A stretch of DNA of 51,851 nucleotides, from contig JARLIR010000017.1 in NCBI GenBank assembly GCA_031291635.1, forward strand, positions 1-51,851. The letters are read 5' to 3'. Numbering within the stretch: position 1 is the stretch's first letter; every line of letters begins with the position of its first letter. The notes below the pieces were generated by a model. That model was given only the letters and a program-made list of their open reading frames with translations, was not told where the DNA came from and ran no database searches. Positions 25,501 through 34,890 of the stretch are shown here, in pieces. The stretch is from Rhizomicrobium sp. (lineage in GTDB: Bacteria > Pseudomonadota > Alphaproteobacteria > Micropepsales > Micropepsaceae). The position numbers were made by a program, and so were the translations under genes.

Positions 25501-28500
25501 CCGCAATGCTGCCACCGTTGGTAAAAGATCTCGTCCTCGATCCGTCGCAGGACTTCTACACTTTGCGGCGGAAAGGCATTGGTTTCATCCAAAACGCTGG
25601 AAGCGATCAATGGACTGATTACAACATCCATGATCCCGGCATCACAATCCTGGAGGCGCTCTGTTTCGCCATTACCGATCTGGGTTATCGCACGGGCTGG
25701 AAAATCCAAGACATCTTGATGCCGAAAACTCCGTCGGCCGATCCCAACCAGCCCTATCCCAATCAGACATTCTTCACGGCGCGCCAGATCCTCACGGTCA
25801 ACCCGACCACACCCAACGATTTCCGTCGTGTACTGATCGATCTTCCCGCCGTGCGGGATGCTTGGATTATTCCGAAGCAATGCGCCTGCGGGGTGAGCTA
25901 CTGGGCCTATTGCGATCTTACGGACCAACTCGTCCTGCGCTATGGCGAGCCTGTCAGTCCGCCGAATCCCGCCAACGAGGTCTGGGCTCTTGGCCTATAT
26001 GACGTCTTGCTCGAACTGGAGGAGGACCCCGCACTCGGCGACCTGAACGATCGGATGATCGCCTATAACGCCACCTATTACGACACGGATGGCGCCCACC
26101 CGATCATTATGGAACTACGCTTCCCCGACGTCTCACTGCTTGAGCGCGAACAATGGAAATTATTTCTGCGTAGCGACGCGGTCTTCGCCGATGCCAGCGC
26201 CTTCACGATTGATCTGACCCGTCTCGGCGCGACCAAGACCTATGACCTGTTCAGTCTTGCAACGGCGGACTTGCAGAACGCTTATATCCGCACCCAATGG
26301 GGCAACATCTTCTACCTGAGCTTCAAGATTACGGTGAAAAGCTCGGGAGAGACCATTGCCATAGAAAATGCCGCCTTGCGCGTCTTCGCCGACACGGCCG
26401 TTCGTAACGCGGTCAGCGCAGAGGCTTGGCGTACCCTGTTCACCGGCACCGATGGCAACAGTTTCATCGTCCGCTATCACGCCAAAGCCAAAGCCACACA
26501 CATCGCTGTGGCGAGCGCGAAAACGGCGCTGCAGCAATACCGCAATCTGGACGAGGACTACTGCCTGATCACGTGTGTCGGCATAGAGGATGTTGCTGTC
26601 TGTGCCGACATCGAGGTGAGGCCCGACGCCGACATCGAACAGGTCCAAGCCGAAATTTGGTTTGCCATCGAGCAGTATATGAGCCCACCAATTCCGTTCC
26701 GCACGCTACAGGAGTTGCAGAGCCAAAACGTCCCTGTGGAACAAATCTTCGAGGGACCTGAGCTCGCCAACGGCTTCATCCAGGATGCCGATCTCGATAC
26801 AGCCAAGCTAAAAGCCATGTTGTACGGCTCCGAAATCATCAACCTGCTGATGGCCATTGACGGCGTGATTGCGGTCAACCAATTGAGGATGACCAAATAT
26901 GATTCCGAGGGCAATGCCGTTGCCGGTGCCGCGGATCCCAGCTGGGTCACTGGTCAGCCGGTCTACGATCCCACCAAGATCAGCGCCGCATGGCAGCTTG
27001 CCATCAGCCCGCGACACCAGCCGCGGCTTTATCTGAATCAGTCCCGCTTCCTTTTCTACAAGAGCGGCCTTCCTTTCCTGCCCCTGACGGATGAAGCGAC
27101 CGATGCGTTGAACCAGCTCCGCGGCGAGGCCGAACGGCTGAAAAACCCCACAGCAGCGAAGGATCTGCCGGTGCCTTCTGGGCTATACCGCAATCCCGAC
27201 GACTACTATCCGGTGCAGTACGGATTCCCGCTCACCTACGGCATCGGGCCGGATGGCCTGCCTTCGAACGCCTTGCCGCTACGCCGGGCGCAAGCCAAAG
27301 ACTTAAAGGCCTATCTGATGGTTTTTGAGCAGCTGCTGGGCAATGCCCTGGCGCAGCTGGCGCACACGGCCGACCTGTTCTCGCTCGACCCGGACGTCGC
27401 GCACACCTACTTCGTCAAGGCATTCAACGGCGCGACACTCCACGGCTTTGCCGAAATCGCCGACGTCACGAAGTTAACGCCGGGGGCAGTCCAGGCGTTA
27501 CTCGAAAGCATTTCGGAATTCCAAACACGGCGCAATACCTTCCTTGACCATCTGTTGGCGCGGTTCGGAGAAGATTTCAACGAATATGCCCTGCTGCTGA
27601 CGAATGCCGCCGGTACCGCGGTCGCCCAGCCGCGGCTGATCGAGAGCAAAATCGCCTTCCTCAAGCGCTATCCGGCCCTCAGCCATGATCGTGCCAAAGC
27701 CTTCAACTATAAGGTTCTGCCTAATGCGCCGGGCAACGATCCCGGTATCAAAAGGCGCATCAGCCTGCTGTTGGGCTATCCCGATCTGACCTTCGTCTGG
27801 ATCGTTGGCGCGCTGAACGCCGGTAAATATCCCGTCAACTACAGCCTGGTCGACGGCAGCGGCAAGCATTGGGTCGATGGTTCGGTGACCGTCGCTGCAG
27901 CGAGCAAGGCGCTGGCCGAACAAGCCGCCTATCAGGTGCTCACTGACCGCATGATTCTTTCCGACGCCTATACCGTAGCCGCCGGGCCAGGGAGTGCCTT
28001 CACATTGGTGCTGAATGATGCCTCGGCAGTCGAAATCGGCCACAGCCAGCAGTCCTTCGCCACCCAGACCGACGCGCTGGCAACACGCGACGCGCTGCTC
28101 GGCTGGAGCGCCAATGACCGGATGATCGTGGTTGAGCATCTGCTGCTGCGGCCGAAATTCATCGGCGATGCGCTCTACCCCGTCTGTTGCGACGGCGGTT
28201 GCTGCGCCTGCGCCGACCCCTATTCCTTCCGCTTGACCTTTGTCATGCCGGGTTGGACGGAGCAGTATACGGATAATCTTGATCTGCGCCATTATGCCGA
28301 GCGCACCATACAGCAGGAAACACCGGCGCATCTTCTCGGTAAGACCTGCTGGGTCGGCGACGACGGATATGTTGAAAACATCTGCGACGATATTATTGAT
28401 CAGCTCGCAGATCTTTTGGTAAGCGAGGGGATGACTGCCGGCGCCACACCGCCAGAGTCCGACGATGCCTGTTCCTGTGCCCTTGCGATTTATCAGGCCT

Positions 28501-29216
28501 TTAGCACCGCCTTCGCGGGCTGGTACGCCGACAAGAAATTTGCCTTCCTTCATGCCGACGCGCTGCAGACCTTGATCACGGCCCAATTCCAGAATGTCCC
28601 CATGTTTTCGGACGGTACTTGCACGACTGTCTTCACAGCGGCGCTGTGGGACAAGATCCGGGTCCAGATGACCGCCTATTTCGTCGGCATCGCGCTTTAC
28701 GGCTGGCAATTCGAACGCTTCGAATGGGTCTGGCGTCAGTGGCTTGCTGCCAATGCGGCAATTGACTGGACCGAAGAGCGGCTGGTCGAGCGGGTCGAAG
28801 CGATACTGGTGGCGAATGTACAGACACCGTCTGCCACGGCCGCAGCGCTTTGCGCTTGCGCGCAGCAAATCGTGACGGATTACGGAAACGCCTTCTACGC
28901 CTGGATGCAGAGCAACGTCACGGCGGGCAATGCGGTGGACAAGCTGACCGCCTTTACCAAACCGGCTGTCACGCTATGCCTCAACATGAGCTTTTCGGCC
29001 GACACGGAAACAACAATTTCGGCACTGCTGAGCGAGCGCTACGCGTGTTATGTGAAGCCGTCCTATTGGCTTTGGGCCGTCGTCACTCTGCTCGCCGGTC
29101 TTCGCAACACCTATCCCGGCGCGACACTGCACGACTGCGATTCCAGCAGCGATCAAAATCCGGTCCGGCTCGATAACACCGCCCTAGGATATTACCCACG
29201 CCGCACAACCCTCTAA
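25497..29216 (+). CDS. Large eCIS baseplate protein, Afp12-like
   Basis: The 1239-residue protein begins with DFYTLRRKGIGFIQNAGSDQ, followed by WTDYNIHDPGITILEALCFA, the characteristic Afp12/baseplate opening. Afp12 pairs with Afp11 in the wedge. A cysteine-rich patch (PVCCDGGCCACADPYSFRLT, around residue 900) and DLRHYAERTIQQETPAHLLG follow, and a helical extension of about 250 residues with several CxC pairs closes the protein. The frame is open from 25440, but ATG 25497, coupled by ATGA to the previous gene, is the likely start. It is unusually long compared with classical Afp12. Confidence 0.9.
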   Translation: MTAMLPPLVKDLVLDPSQDFYTLRRKGIGFIQNAGSDQWTDYNIHDPGITILEALCFAITDLGYRTGWKIQDILMPKTPSADPNQPYPNQTFFTARQILTVNPTTPNDFRRVLIDLPAVRDAWIIPKQCACGVSYWAYCDLTDQLVLRYGEPVSPPNPANEVWALGLYDVLLELEEDPALGDLNDRMIAYNATYYDTDGAHPIIMELRFPDVSLLEREQWKLFLRSDAVFADASAFTIDLTRLGATKTYDLFSLATADLQNAYIRTQWGNIFYLSFKITVKSSGETIAIENAALRVFADTAVRNAVSAEAWRTLFTGTDGNSFIVRYHAKAKATHIAVASAKTALQQYRNLDEDYCLITCVGIEDVAVCADIEVRPDADIEQVQAEIWFAIEQYMSPPIPFRTLQELQSQNVPVEQIFEGPELANGFIQDADLDTAKLKAMLYGSEIINLLMAIDGVIAVNQLRMTKYDSEGNAVAGAADPSWVTGQPVYDPTKISAAWQLAISPRHQPRLYLNQSRFLFYKSGLPFLPLTDEATDALNQLRGEAERLKNPTAAKDLPVPSGLYRNPDDYYPVQYGFPLTYGIGPDGLPSNALPLRRAQAKDLKAYLMVFEQLLGNALAQLAHTADLFSLDPDVAHTYFVKAFNGATLHGFAEIADVTKLTPGAVQALLESISEFQTRRNTFLDHLLARFGEDFNEYALLLTNAAGTAVAQPRLIESKIAFLKRYPALSHDRAKAFNYKVLPNAPGNDPGIKRRISLLLGYPDLTFVWIVGALNAGKYPVNYSLVDGSGKHWVDGSVTVAAASKALAEQAAYQVLTDRMILSDAYTVAAGPGSAFTLVLNDASAVEIGHSQQSFATQTDALATRDALLGWSANDRMIVVEHLLLRPKFIGDALYPVCCDGGCCACADPYSFRLTFVMPGWTEQYTDNLDLRHYAERTIQQETPAHLLGKTCWVGDDGYVENICDDIIDQLADLLVSEGMTAGATPPESDDACSCALAIYQAFSTAFAGWYADKKFAFLHADALQTLITAQFQNVPMFSDGTCTTVFTAALWDKIRVQMTAYFVGIALYGWQFERFEWVWRQWLAANAAIDWTEERLVERVEAILVANVQTPSATAAALCACAQQIVTDYGNAFYAWMQSNVTAGNAVDKLTAFTKPAVTLCLNMSFSADTETTISALLSERYACYVKPSYWLWAVVTLLAGLRNTYPGATLHDCDSSSDQNPVRLDNTALGYYPRRTTL

Positions 29217-29237
29217 CTCGTGGACAAGGGGATCACC

Positions 29238-32200
29238 ATGGATAGCGTGTATGATCAATATCCGGTCTTCGAAGCGAACCAGGTGTTGACAAGCGGGCAT
29301 TTGAACGATGCCTTCGATTATCTCGATCAGCAGGATCGATTGACCCGCTCCCATCTGGTCGGCATCGGCATCGCCTGCGGTTTGGAGATCGCACTGACTG
29401 GTAGCACCATTACGCTCTCCAAAGGTTGCGGCGTGACGTCGGAGGGTTATCTCATTATCGAACCCGCCGATGTCGCATTGGTAGCTTATCGCAGCTATAC
29501 CATGCCCTCGGCCCTCGATTACGCTCCGTTCAAAAACGGTGCAAACCAAATTGCACTTTGGGAACTGTTTCCGGACGGCACGCCCAACACGACACCATTG
29601 AACAGTCCGGTGAATTTTCTCACCGGCAAAGCCGTTCTGCTCTTCCTGGAACTGAAAAAGGAAGGTCTGCGCAACTGCAGCCCGAACAACTGCGATGACA
29701 AGGGTTCACAGGTAACGGCCACAGTGCGGCGCCTCCTGATCGCGAAAAGCGATCTCGATGTCATCATTGCCGCGGCCAACCACCTGGACAGCGGATTGAC
29801 CGCGGGCGACATCGACGCCGCGCTCTCAACGCGTCTCAGCTTGCCTGACTTGTATCTGCGCCGCTTCGATGTCCTTGCCTCCGATCCGGTGACGTCGAAT
29901 GACGTCTACACAGCGTTCCTCGACATGGTGCGCACGGGTGGCTTGGCGGCGGCAACCGCCGCGGCGCTGTCCTCCGCCTATAAGGCCTATCAGCCCCTGC
30001 TGGCAGCGGCGTATCCGGCCAATCCCTTTGCCAACTTCGCGACTGCTTACGGCTTTCTCGATACCGCACCACAGTCCACCGATCAGGTAAAATTTCTCCC
30101 CTACTATGCCGACTTGTTCGATGATCTTCGGCGCGCTTATGACGAGTTCCGTTGGCAGGGCCTGGACTTGATCTGCGCCTGTTGCCCGAATTGCGAGTTG
30201 TTCCCCCGGCACCTGATGCTGGGGCTTTTAGACCCCACAACCGTGTCCCGGCCTAGCGATTACCGTCAAACCTTCCTGCCGTCACCGGCAACGGGGGATT
30301 GTGCCAATAAAACCAAAGAGGTCGTGCAGCTCTTCACACGGCTGGTGGAGATGGCGACACGTTTCACTTTTGCGCCTGCGCTGCCGAAAGCCAATCCTTC
30401 GGCCTCGATCGATCCGCAGATCCGCATCACACCCAGCACGCTGGGCGATTGCTATGCCTTCGAAAGCAAGGCCATACCCTATTACTACGCCCAAACCGGC
30501 ACACCGCCGCTTTACCAGCTGTGGAGTCCGACCAAGACGCGCCGCAACCGGGCCAATCAAAATCTCAGTTACAACGCGGATCTTTACACCAATCCCGCCG
30601 CGCCGGCTTTCGTCACCGACCCGCTGCGCTACGACTTGGAGCCGTATGACTTCCTGCGGATCGAAGGACATTTCGGAAAGGATTATCAAGAAGTCCTGCG
30701 CTCCCTGCTGACGGTGAAAGCGCAGTATCGCTTGCCGGTCGACTTTATCGCGCTGCGGACGGGCACCTATGACGACACACAGACGGTCGATCTCAGCCAA
30801 GATGCGGCACGCTTTGCGGATCTCGATGCGGTCTATGGCGCGCTACGCGGTGAGTTGATGTCCAGCCTCGCCGAAGGCATGATGCAGCTCTACGACACGA
30901 CGATACCGGCTATAGCGGGGCTGACCCTCAATGCGGGCACGCCGAAGCTGCCGCTGCTCCAACAATATGCGCCACATTACGGCTATTCCGCAAATACGGT
31001 TGGATCGTGGTACGAGACCTATCTGACGCGGTTCGAGACCCAAGGTTATCTCGACGTCGATCAGAATGCGATCAACCTTTCCGCCGTCATGGTCGTTTAC
31101 TGCACGCTGTTCAATGGCACGCAGCGCCCAGACGACACGGTTTATCCGCAGGTCGTTGCGATCTACTACCTCAGCAGGCTGTTTGAAGCCCTATCCCAGA
31201 CATTGGAAACGCTCGACTACGCCGATTTCGAAAACAAATACCAGGATATGATGGCCCTGATCCGCTATTTCCGTTCGGATGCGGTTTCAAAGGTGACGCC
31301 AGATCTCAAGAATTTTCTGCCAGAAGAGGAATTCATCGATCTCTGCGAAGGGATCCTATTCGGCTGCAGGCTCGGTGCCATCAAATCTGTATCCGACAAC
31401 TACACGGCGCGTATCGCTGATTTGAGGAAGCGCCTGTTTCTCTCTAATTTTCTGCAAGAGCATCCGGGCGTTCAACACAAGGCGGGCGTTCCGATCGGCG
31501 GCACTTTCATCCTGGTTTATCATGGCGAACCCGCAGCCAGCGCATCGAGCAGCAAAGTTTCCTACAATCTCGGCCTTATGCAGGAGAAGGTCGGCGAAGT
31601 CTCCGCTGCGACCGTGGAGATGACGGCGGCAAGGTCCGGTACCGTCGAGATGATGGCACGACAGGCGCCCAGCGCCGCACTAAGCAGCAGCGCAAGCTCG
31701 TCGGCACTGATAACCGCAATCGACAAGATCAGTTCCAACCGCACTTTGATGGGCGACGAAAATATCAGCCAGATCATCGGCCTTTTGACGGGCCAGATCC
31801 CGATCTCGAATATCGACTACCCGATTGATGTCTACCACATGGATCCTGCCGCGAAGATCATTGCGACGACTGTCGGAGATCTGGCGAATGGCACGGTGAT
31901 CGCCGACTTGTACCTGCCCTATCGGATCTGCTGTGATATGCCGGGCATCCAATATGTCCTACCGAAGGTGCCGCCAACCTTCACGATGACGCCCAGCTGC
32001 ACCGGCACCGACGGCAAAGCGACTATCACGATCGCAGCCAAGGGCGGCATTCCGCCTTACGATGTTGCCGTCGACGCAGGCGCATATCGGGCGCTGAGTG
32101 GCCCGCTGCAGCTTACAGCCGGCGATCACAGCATCATGCTGCGCGACGCCGACGGCACGGAAACGCCGGCTCAAACGATTACCGTCGCAGCCAGCCTGGT

Positions 32201-33254
32201 AATCGGAGTGCCCACCTATACCTGCGCGGACGGCAAATACACCGGGACCGCGTCCATCACCGGTGGCACACCACCTTATCAGGTCGACGGCAAAGCCGCA
32301 CCCAACGCGGTCGTGGTCACGGACCCGACGGCGAGCGGCACGGCTGTCTCCGTGACGGTCACCGACAGCATGGGCTGTACGGCGACAACCCAATTCAACC
32401 ACACCTGCCCGCCGCCTTGCACCTTGCCCTGCGCGGGTGCTGCCTTAAATCGCGGCTATCGCTTCTTCCTTCCCGATGCGGACCCGAAAAATCCCTATCA
32501 AAGCTTCACCCTTACCAGTGCAACGCTCACGGTCGATTCCTCGGTTGAGCCGCCACCCACAAAAACCATCGATCTCAGCGCTGAGTTTGGGAAGATTCTC
32601 GTGGCGACGGCAGCCCAATTAACACCGGCGCAGTTTCCGGTGCTTGTGGACAACTGGATAAAGGCGATCAACAAGCTCATTGCTGGTACTGACGGGCTCT
32701 ACCAAGCGGGCAAAGCCCAGTGGCTAACGCTGGATTATAAAATCGCCGCCCCGGGTCAATTGGGCCTGCTGACGATCGATTATTTCCAGTGCCTCAGCTT
32801 CCAAATGCAAATCGAAGCGAATTATGTGCGCGAAGCGGATAAGGGGGCGCTGAAGGTCAGTTACACACCGAAAGGCACAACCATTCAAATGGGTGGCGCC
32901 GTGGTAACCATCCCCGCCTTCGACGGGACGTCCACCGACAAATGCGCCGACAAACCAGTTACGGCAAGTCTGTGCCCCGTGCCACCAGACTTCACCGTGA
33001 AGATTCAGCAGAAGGCCAATACAGCGCAAAAGGCTCAGGCCGTCGTACAAAGCTACAACTTCACGGTCACGGCATCCGTACCGGTCAGCGGTCTCATATT
33101 TGTCTGGGAAGCACAAGACGGTGCCCCTGCGATGGGAAATGGCCAGACCTTCGCGACCCAATTCAAGACGGCAGGACCGAAACTCATTACGGTTACGGCA
33201 TTCAATACGAAGGGCTGCTCGGCGACCGCGTCGTTGACGGTTCAGGTAGGCTGA
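29238..33254 (+). CDS. Giant eCIS protein with PKD/SprB-like repeats, probable fibre
   Basis: The 1338-residue protein starts MDSVYDQYPVFEANQVLTSG, with an AAGGGG site 6 bases upstream; the frame opens 18 bases earlier at a GTG. Residues to about 900 are largely helical and of no family I can name. From about 920 come two Ig-like SprB-type repeats (CTGTDGKATITIAAKGGIPP; CADGKYTGTASITGGTPPYQ), each with the GGxPPY signature and even cysteine pairs. The last 65 residues form a PKD-like domain (SGLIFVWEAQDGAPAMGNGQ to the end). Such folds are common on surface adhesins. Its position after the baseplate genes, where Afp has its tail fibre, suggests target recognition; that role is inference. Confidence 0.8.
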   Translation: MDSVYDQYPVFEANQVLTSGHLNDAFDYLDQQDRLTRSHLVGIGIACGLEIALTGSTITLSKGCGVTSEGYLIIEPADVALVAYRSYTMPSALDYAPFKNGANQIALWELFPDGTPNTTPLNSPVNFLTGKAVLLFLELKKEGLRNCSPNNCDDKGSQVTATVRRLLIAKSDLDVIIAAANHLDSGLTAGDIDAALSTRLSLPDLYLRRFDVLASDPVTSNDVYTAFLDMVRTGGLAAATAAALSSAYKAYQPLLAAAYPANPFANFATAYGFLDTAPQSTDQVKFLPYYADLFDDLRRAYDEFRWQGLDLICACCPNCELFPRHLMLGLLDPTTVSRPSDYRQTFLPSPATGDCANKTKEVVQLFTRLVEMATRFTFAPALPKANPSASIDPQIRITPSTLGDCYAFESKAIPYYYAQTGTPPLYQLWSPTKTRRNRANQNLSYNADLYTNPAAPAFVTDPLRYDLEPYDFLRIEGHFGKDYQEVLRSLLTVKAQYRLPVDFIALRTGTYDDTQTVDLSQDAARFADLDAVYGALRGELMSSLAEGMMQLYDTTIPAIAGLTLNAGTPKLPLLQQYAPHYGYSANTVGSWYETYLTRFETQGYLDVDQNAINLSAVMVVYCTLFNGTQRPDDTVYPQVVAIYYLSRLFEALSQTLETLDYADFENKYQDMMALIRYFRSDAVSKVTPDLKNFLPEEEFIDLCEGILFGCRLGAIKSVSDNYTARIADLRKRLFLSNFLQEHPGVQHKAGVPIGGTFILVYHGEPAASASSSKVSYNLGLMQEKVGEVSAATVEMTAARSGTVEMMARQAPSAALSSSASSSALITAIDKISSNRTLMGDENISQIIGLLTGQIPISNIDYPIDVYHMDPAAKIIATTVGDLANGTVIADLYLPYRICCDMPGIQYVLPKVPPTFTMTPSCTGTDGKATITIAAKGGIPPYDVAVDAGAYRALSGPLQLTAGDHSIMLRDADGTETPAQTITVAASLVIGVPTYTCADGKYTGTASITGGTPPYQVDGKAAPNAVVVTDPTASGTAVSVTVTDSMGCTATTQFNHTCPPPCTLPCAGAALNRGYRFFLPDADPKNPYQSFTLTSATLTVDSSVEPPPTKTIDLSAEFGKILVATAAQLTPAQFPVLVDNWIKAINKLIAGTDGLYQAGKAQWLTLDYKIAAPGQLGLLTIDYFQCLSFQMQIEANYVREADKGALKVSYTPKGTTIQMGGAVVTIPAFDGTSTDKCADKPVTASLCPVPPDFTVKIQQKANTAQKAQAVVQSYNFTVTASVPVSGLIFVWEAQDGAPAMGNGQTFATQFKTAGPKLITVTAFNTKGCSATASLTVQVG

Positions 33255-33287
33255 CATGGGGCGTGCACAGCGATTGCGAGGCATGTC

Positions 33288-34871
33288 ATGAGCAGCGCAC
33301 AGCGTCATGTCATTCGCCGCCAAGTCGTGGATGTCGCCTTCACGGGGAGCGAAGCCGATGGCTTGGCGCTGCAACGCGAGGTTTCCGCTCTGACCAGAGA
33401 CTGGCTGGCGCCGGCACTGGACGAGACATTTTCCCGCGCCCAACCGAACGGCGAACACTGGTTCTTGGAGCGGCTTGATGTCGATATCGGCGTCTTTACC
33501 GTTGATAGCTTCCGGCGCGATTTTGTAAGCGCGGTGGCGGCCTCGATTGAAGGGCGTTTGGCATCCATGGCGAAGCCTGGCGCGGCCCTAGCGGCGTCTC
33601 GCGAGCAAAGCGCGCCTGGCCGAGGCGGCGATATGTCTGGAGAAACCCCGGGCGCGATACATTCCGGTCGTGAGATACACAGGCTGACCCAAGCCCAATC
33701 GGTGCAAGAGGCGCTTGTCCACTTCCTCATGACCGGCACCCTGCCTTGGTGGTTTCGTCTGCCTGCGACACAAACCTTCGAACAAGCAGTGATCGAATCC
33801 ACTCCAGAACCCGCCTCTATCAGCCGTGCCGTCATGAAGGCGATAGCTTCGCCCGTCGCAAGGCAGCGGTTGATCCGGCAGTTCTCCGCCGATTTTCTCG
33901 AACTCGTGCTGCACGGCATTTCGCCGACCGCGGCAGAGGCCATTCGGCAGATGACAGTCGTCGTGGTTCAGCAGCGCCTTGCAATGGAAATGCAGCGCCG
34001 CGCGCTGGAGCACATTTGGCAGCTTGCCTTCACCGCCGTGGCGTCCCAGCGCGCCATCAACGTCAGGAGCCTCGCGGAAGAATGGCTGCGTGATGGGTCC
34101 GCCGACCACAACGCGGCAGAGCGGGCGGTGATGATACGCCTCGCGCAAATCTGGCTGGAGGTGGCAAGCTCTACGCCTCCAGCGGTAAAAGGCTCAAGCT
34201 CAGTCAACAGCAGTTCACAGGGACACGGAGCATCTGAGGACACGAACGCGGTCAGAGATGCCGTACACGGACAAACGTCGAACGATTCAGCAGTGCCCGC
34301 CAGAGCTTCGGGTAGCGGGCGCAGTCCTCTACCGGCCCGCAATAGCGACGATGCCTTCATCCGCCTCGATCTCGACGACGGCATCTTTGTCGATTGTGCC
34401 GGCCTCGTGCTGCTGCACCCCTTCCTGTCCACTTTGTTCGAAAGACTGGACATCGCCGCCGATGGCAAGCTCGTCGCAATCGACCGCGCCCTGGCCTTGC
34501 TCCATTTCCTGGCGAGCGGCGCCAAAAGTGCTCCGGAATATGCACTCGCCTTGCCAAAGATCCTATGCGGGTTTGCACTCGACGAACCAGCGGGTGCAGC
34601 GGTCGAAGTGACGCCGGCTGAGGAAGCGGAAGCCAATGCGCTTCTCGTCGCCGTGATCGGCCACTGGGGCGCGCTGGGGGACACCTCACCGGATGCTTTG
34701 CGCGGGACCTTTCTTATGCGACCGGGAAAACTCGCTACGCGCGGCGACGATTACCTGCTGCAAGTCGAGCCGCAATCCGTCGACGTTTTGCTGGATCGGT
34801 TGCCTTGGAGTATCGGCGCGGTTCGCCTGCCCTGGATGACAAGGCTTTTGTGGGTGGAGTGGCGGCTGTGA
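33288..34871 (+). CDS. eCIS tape-measure protein (Afp14-like)
   Basis: The 527-residue protein opens with HVIRRQVVDVAFTGSEADGL and LERLDVDIGVFTVDSFRRDF, the signature of the contractile injection system tape-measure family. It also has ALVHFLMTGTLPWWFRLP near residue 143 and, in the C-terminal domain, AGLVLLHPFLSTLFERL and LLDRLPWSIGAVRLPWM. The tape measure sets tube length with the ATPase and cap protein. It has a GAGG site, starts 33 bases after the fibre gene, and precedes the effector gene by 19 bases. The middle (about residues 290-350) is a low-complexity Ser/Gly/Ala-rich linker. Confidence 0.92.
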   Translation: MSSAQRHVIRRQVVDVAFTGSEADGLALQREVSALTRDWLAPALDETFSRAQPNGEHWFLERLDVDIGVFTVDSFRRDFVSAVAASIEGRLASMAKPGAALAASREQSAPGRGGDMSGETPGAIHSGREIHRLTQAQSVQEALVHFLMTGTLPWWFRLPATQTFEQAVIESTPEPASISRAVMKAIASPVARQRLIRQFSADFLELVLHGISPTAAEAIRQMTVVVVQQRLAMEMQRRALEHIWQLAFTAVASQRAINVRSLAEEWLRDGSADHNAAERAVMIRLAQIWLEVASSTPPAVKGSSSVNSSSQGHGASEDTNAVRDAVHGQTSNDSAVPARASGSGRSPLPARNSDDAFIRLDLDDGIFVDCAGLVLLHPFLSTLFERLDIAADGKLVAIDRALALLHFLASGAKSAPEYALALPKILCGFALDEPAGAAVEVTPAEEAEANALLVAVIGHWGALGDTSPDALRGTFLMRPGKLATRGDDYLLQVEPQSVDVLLDRLPWSIGAVRLPWMTRLLWVEWRL

Positions 34872-34890
34872 TGGTCTGGGAGGACGGCTC

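Noticed and set aside
27498-28868. 456-codon minus-strand frame inside the Afp12-like gene
   Set aside because: It lies fully inside a well-supported 1239-residue gene and has no recognisable motif.
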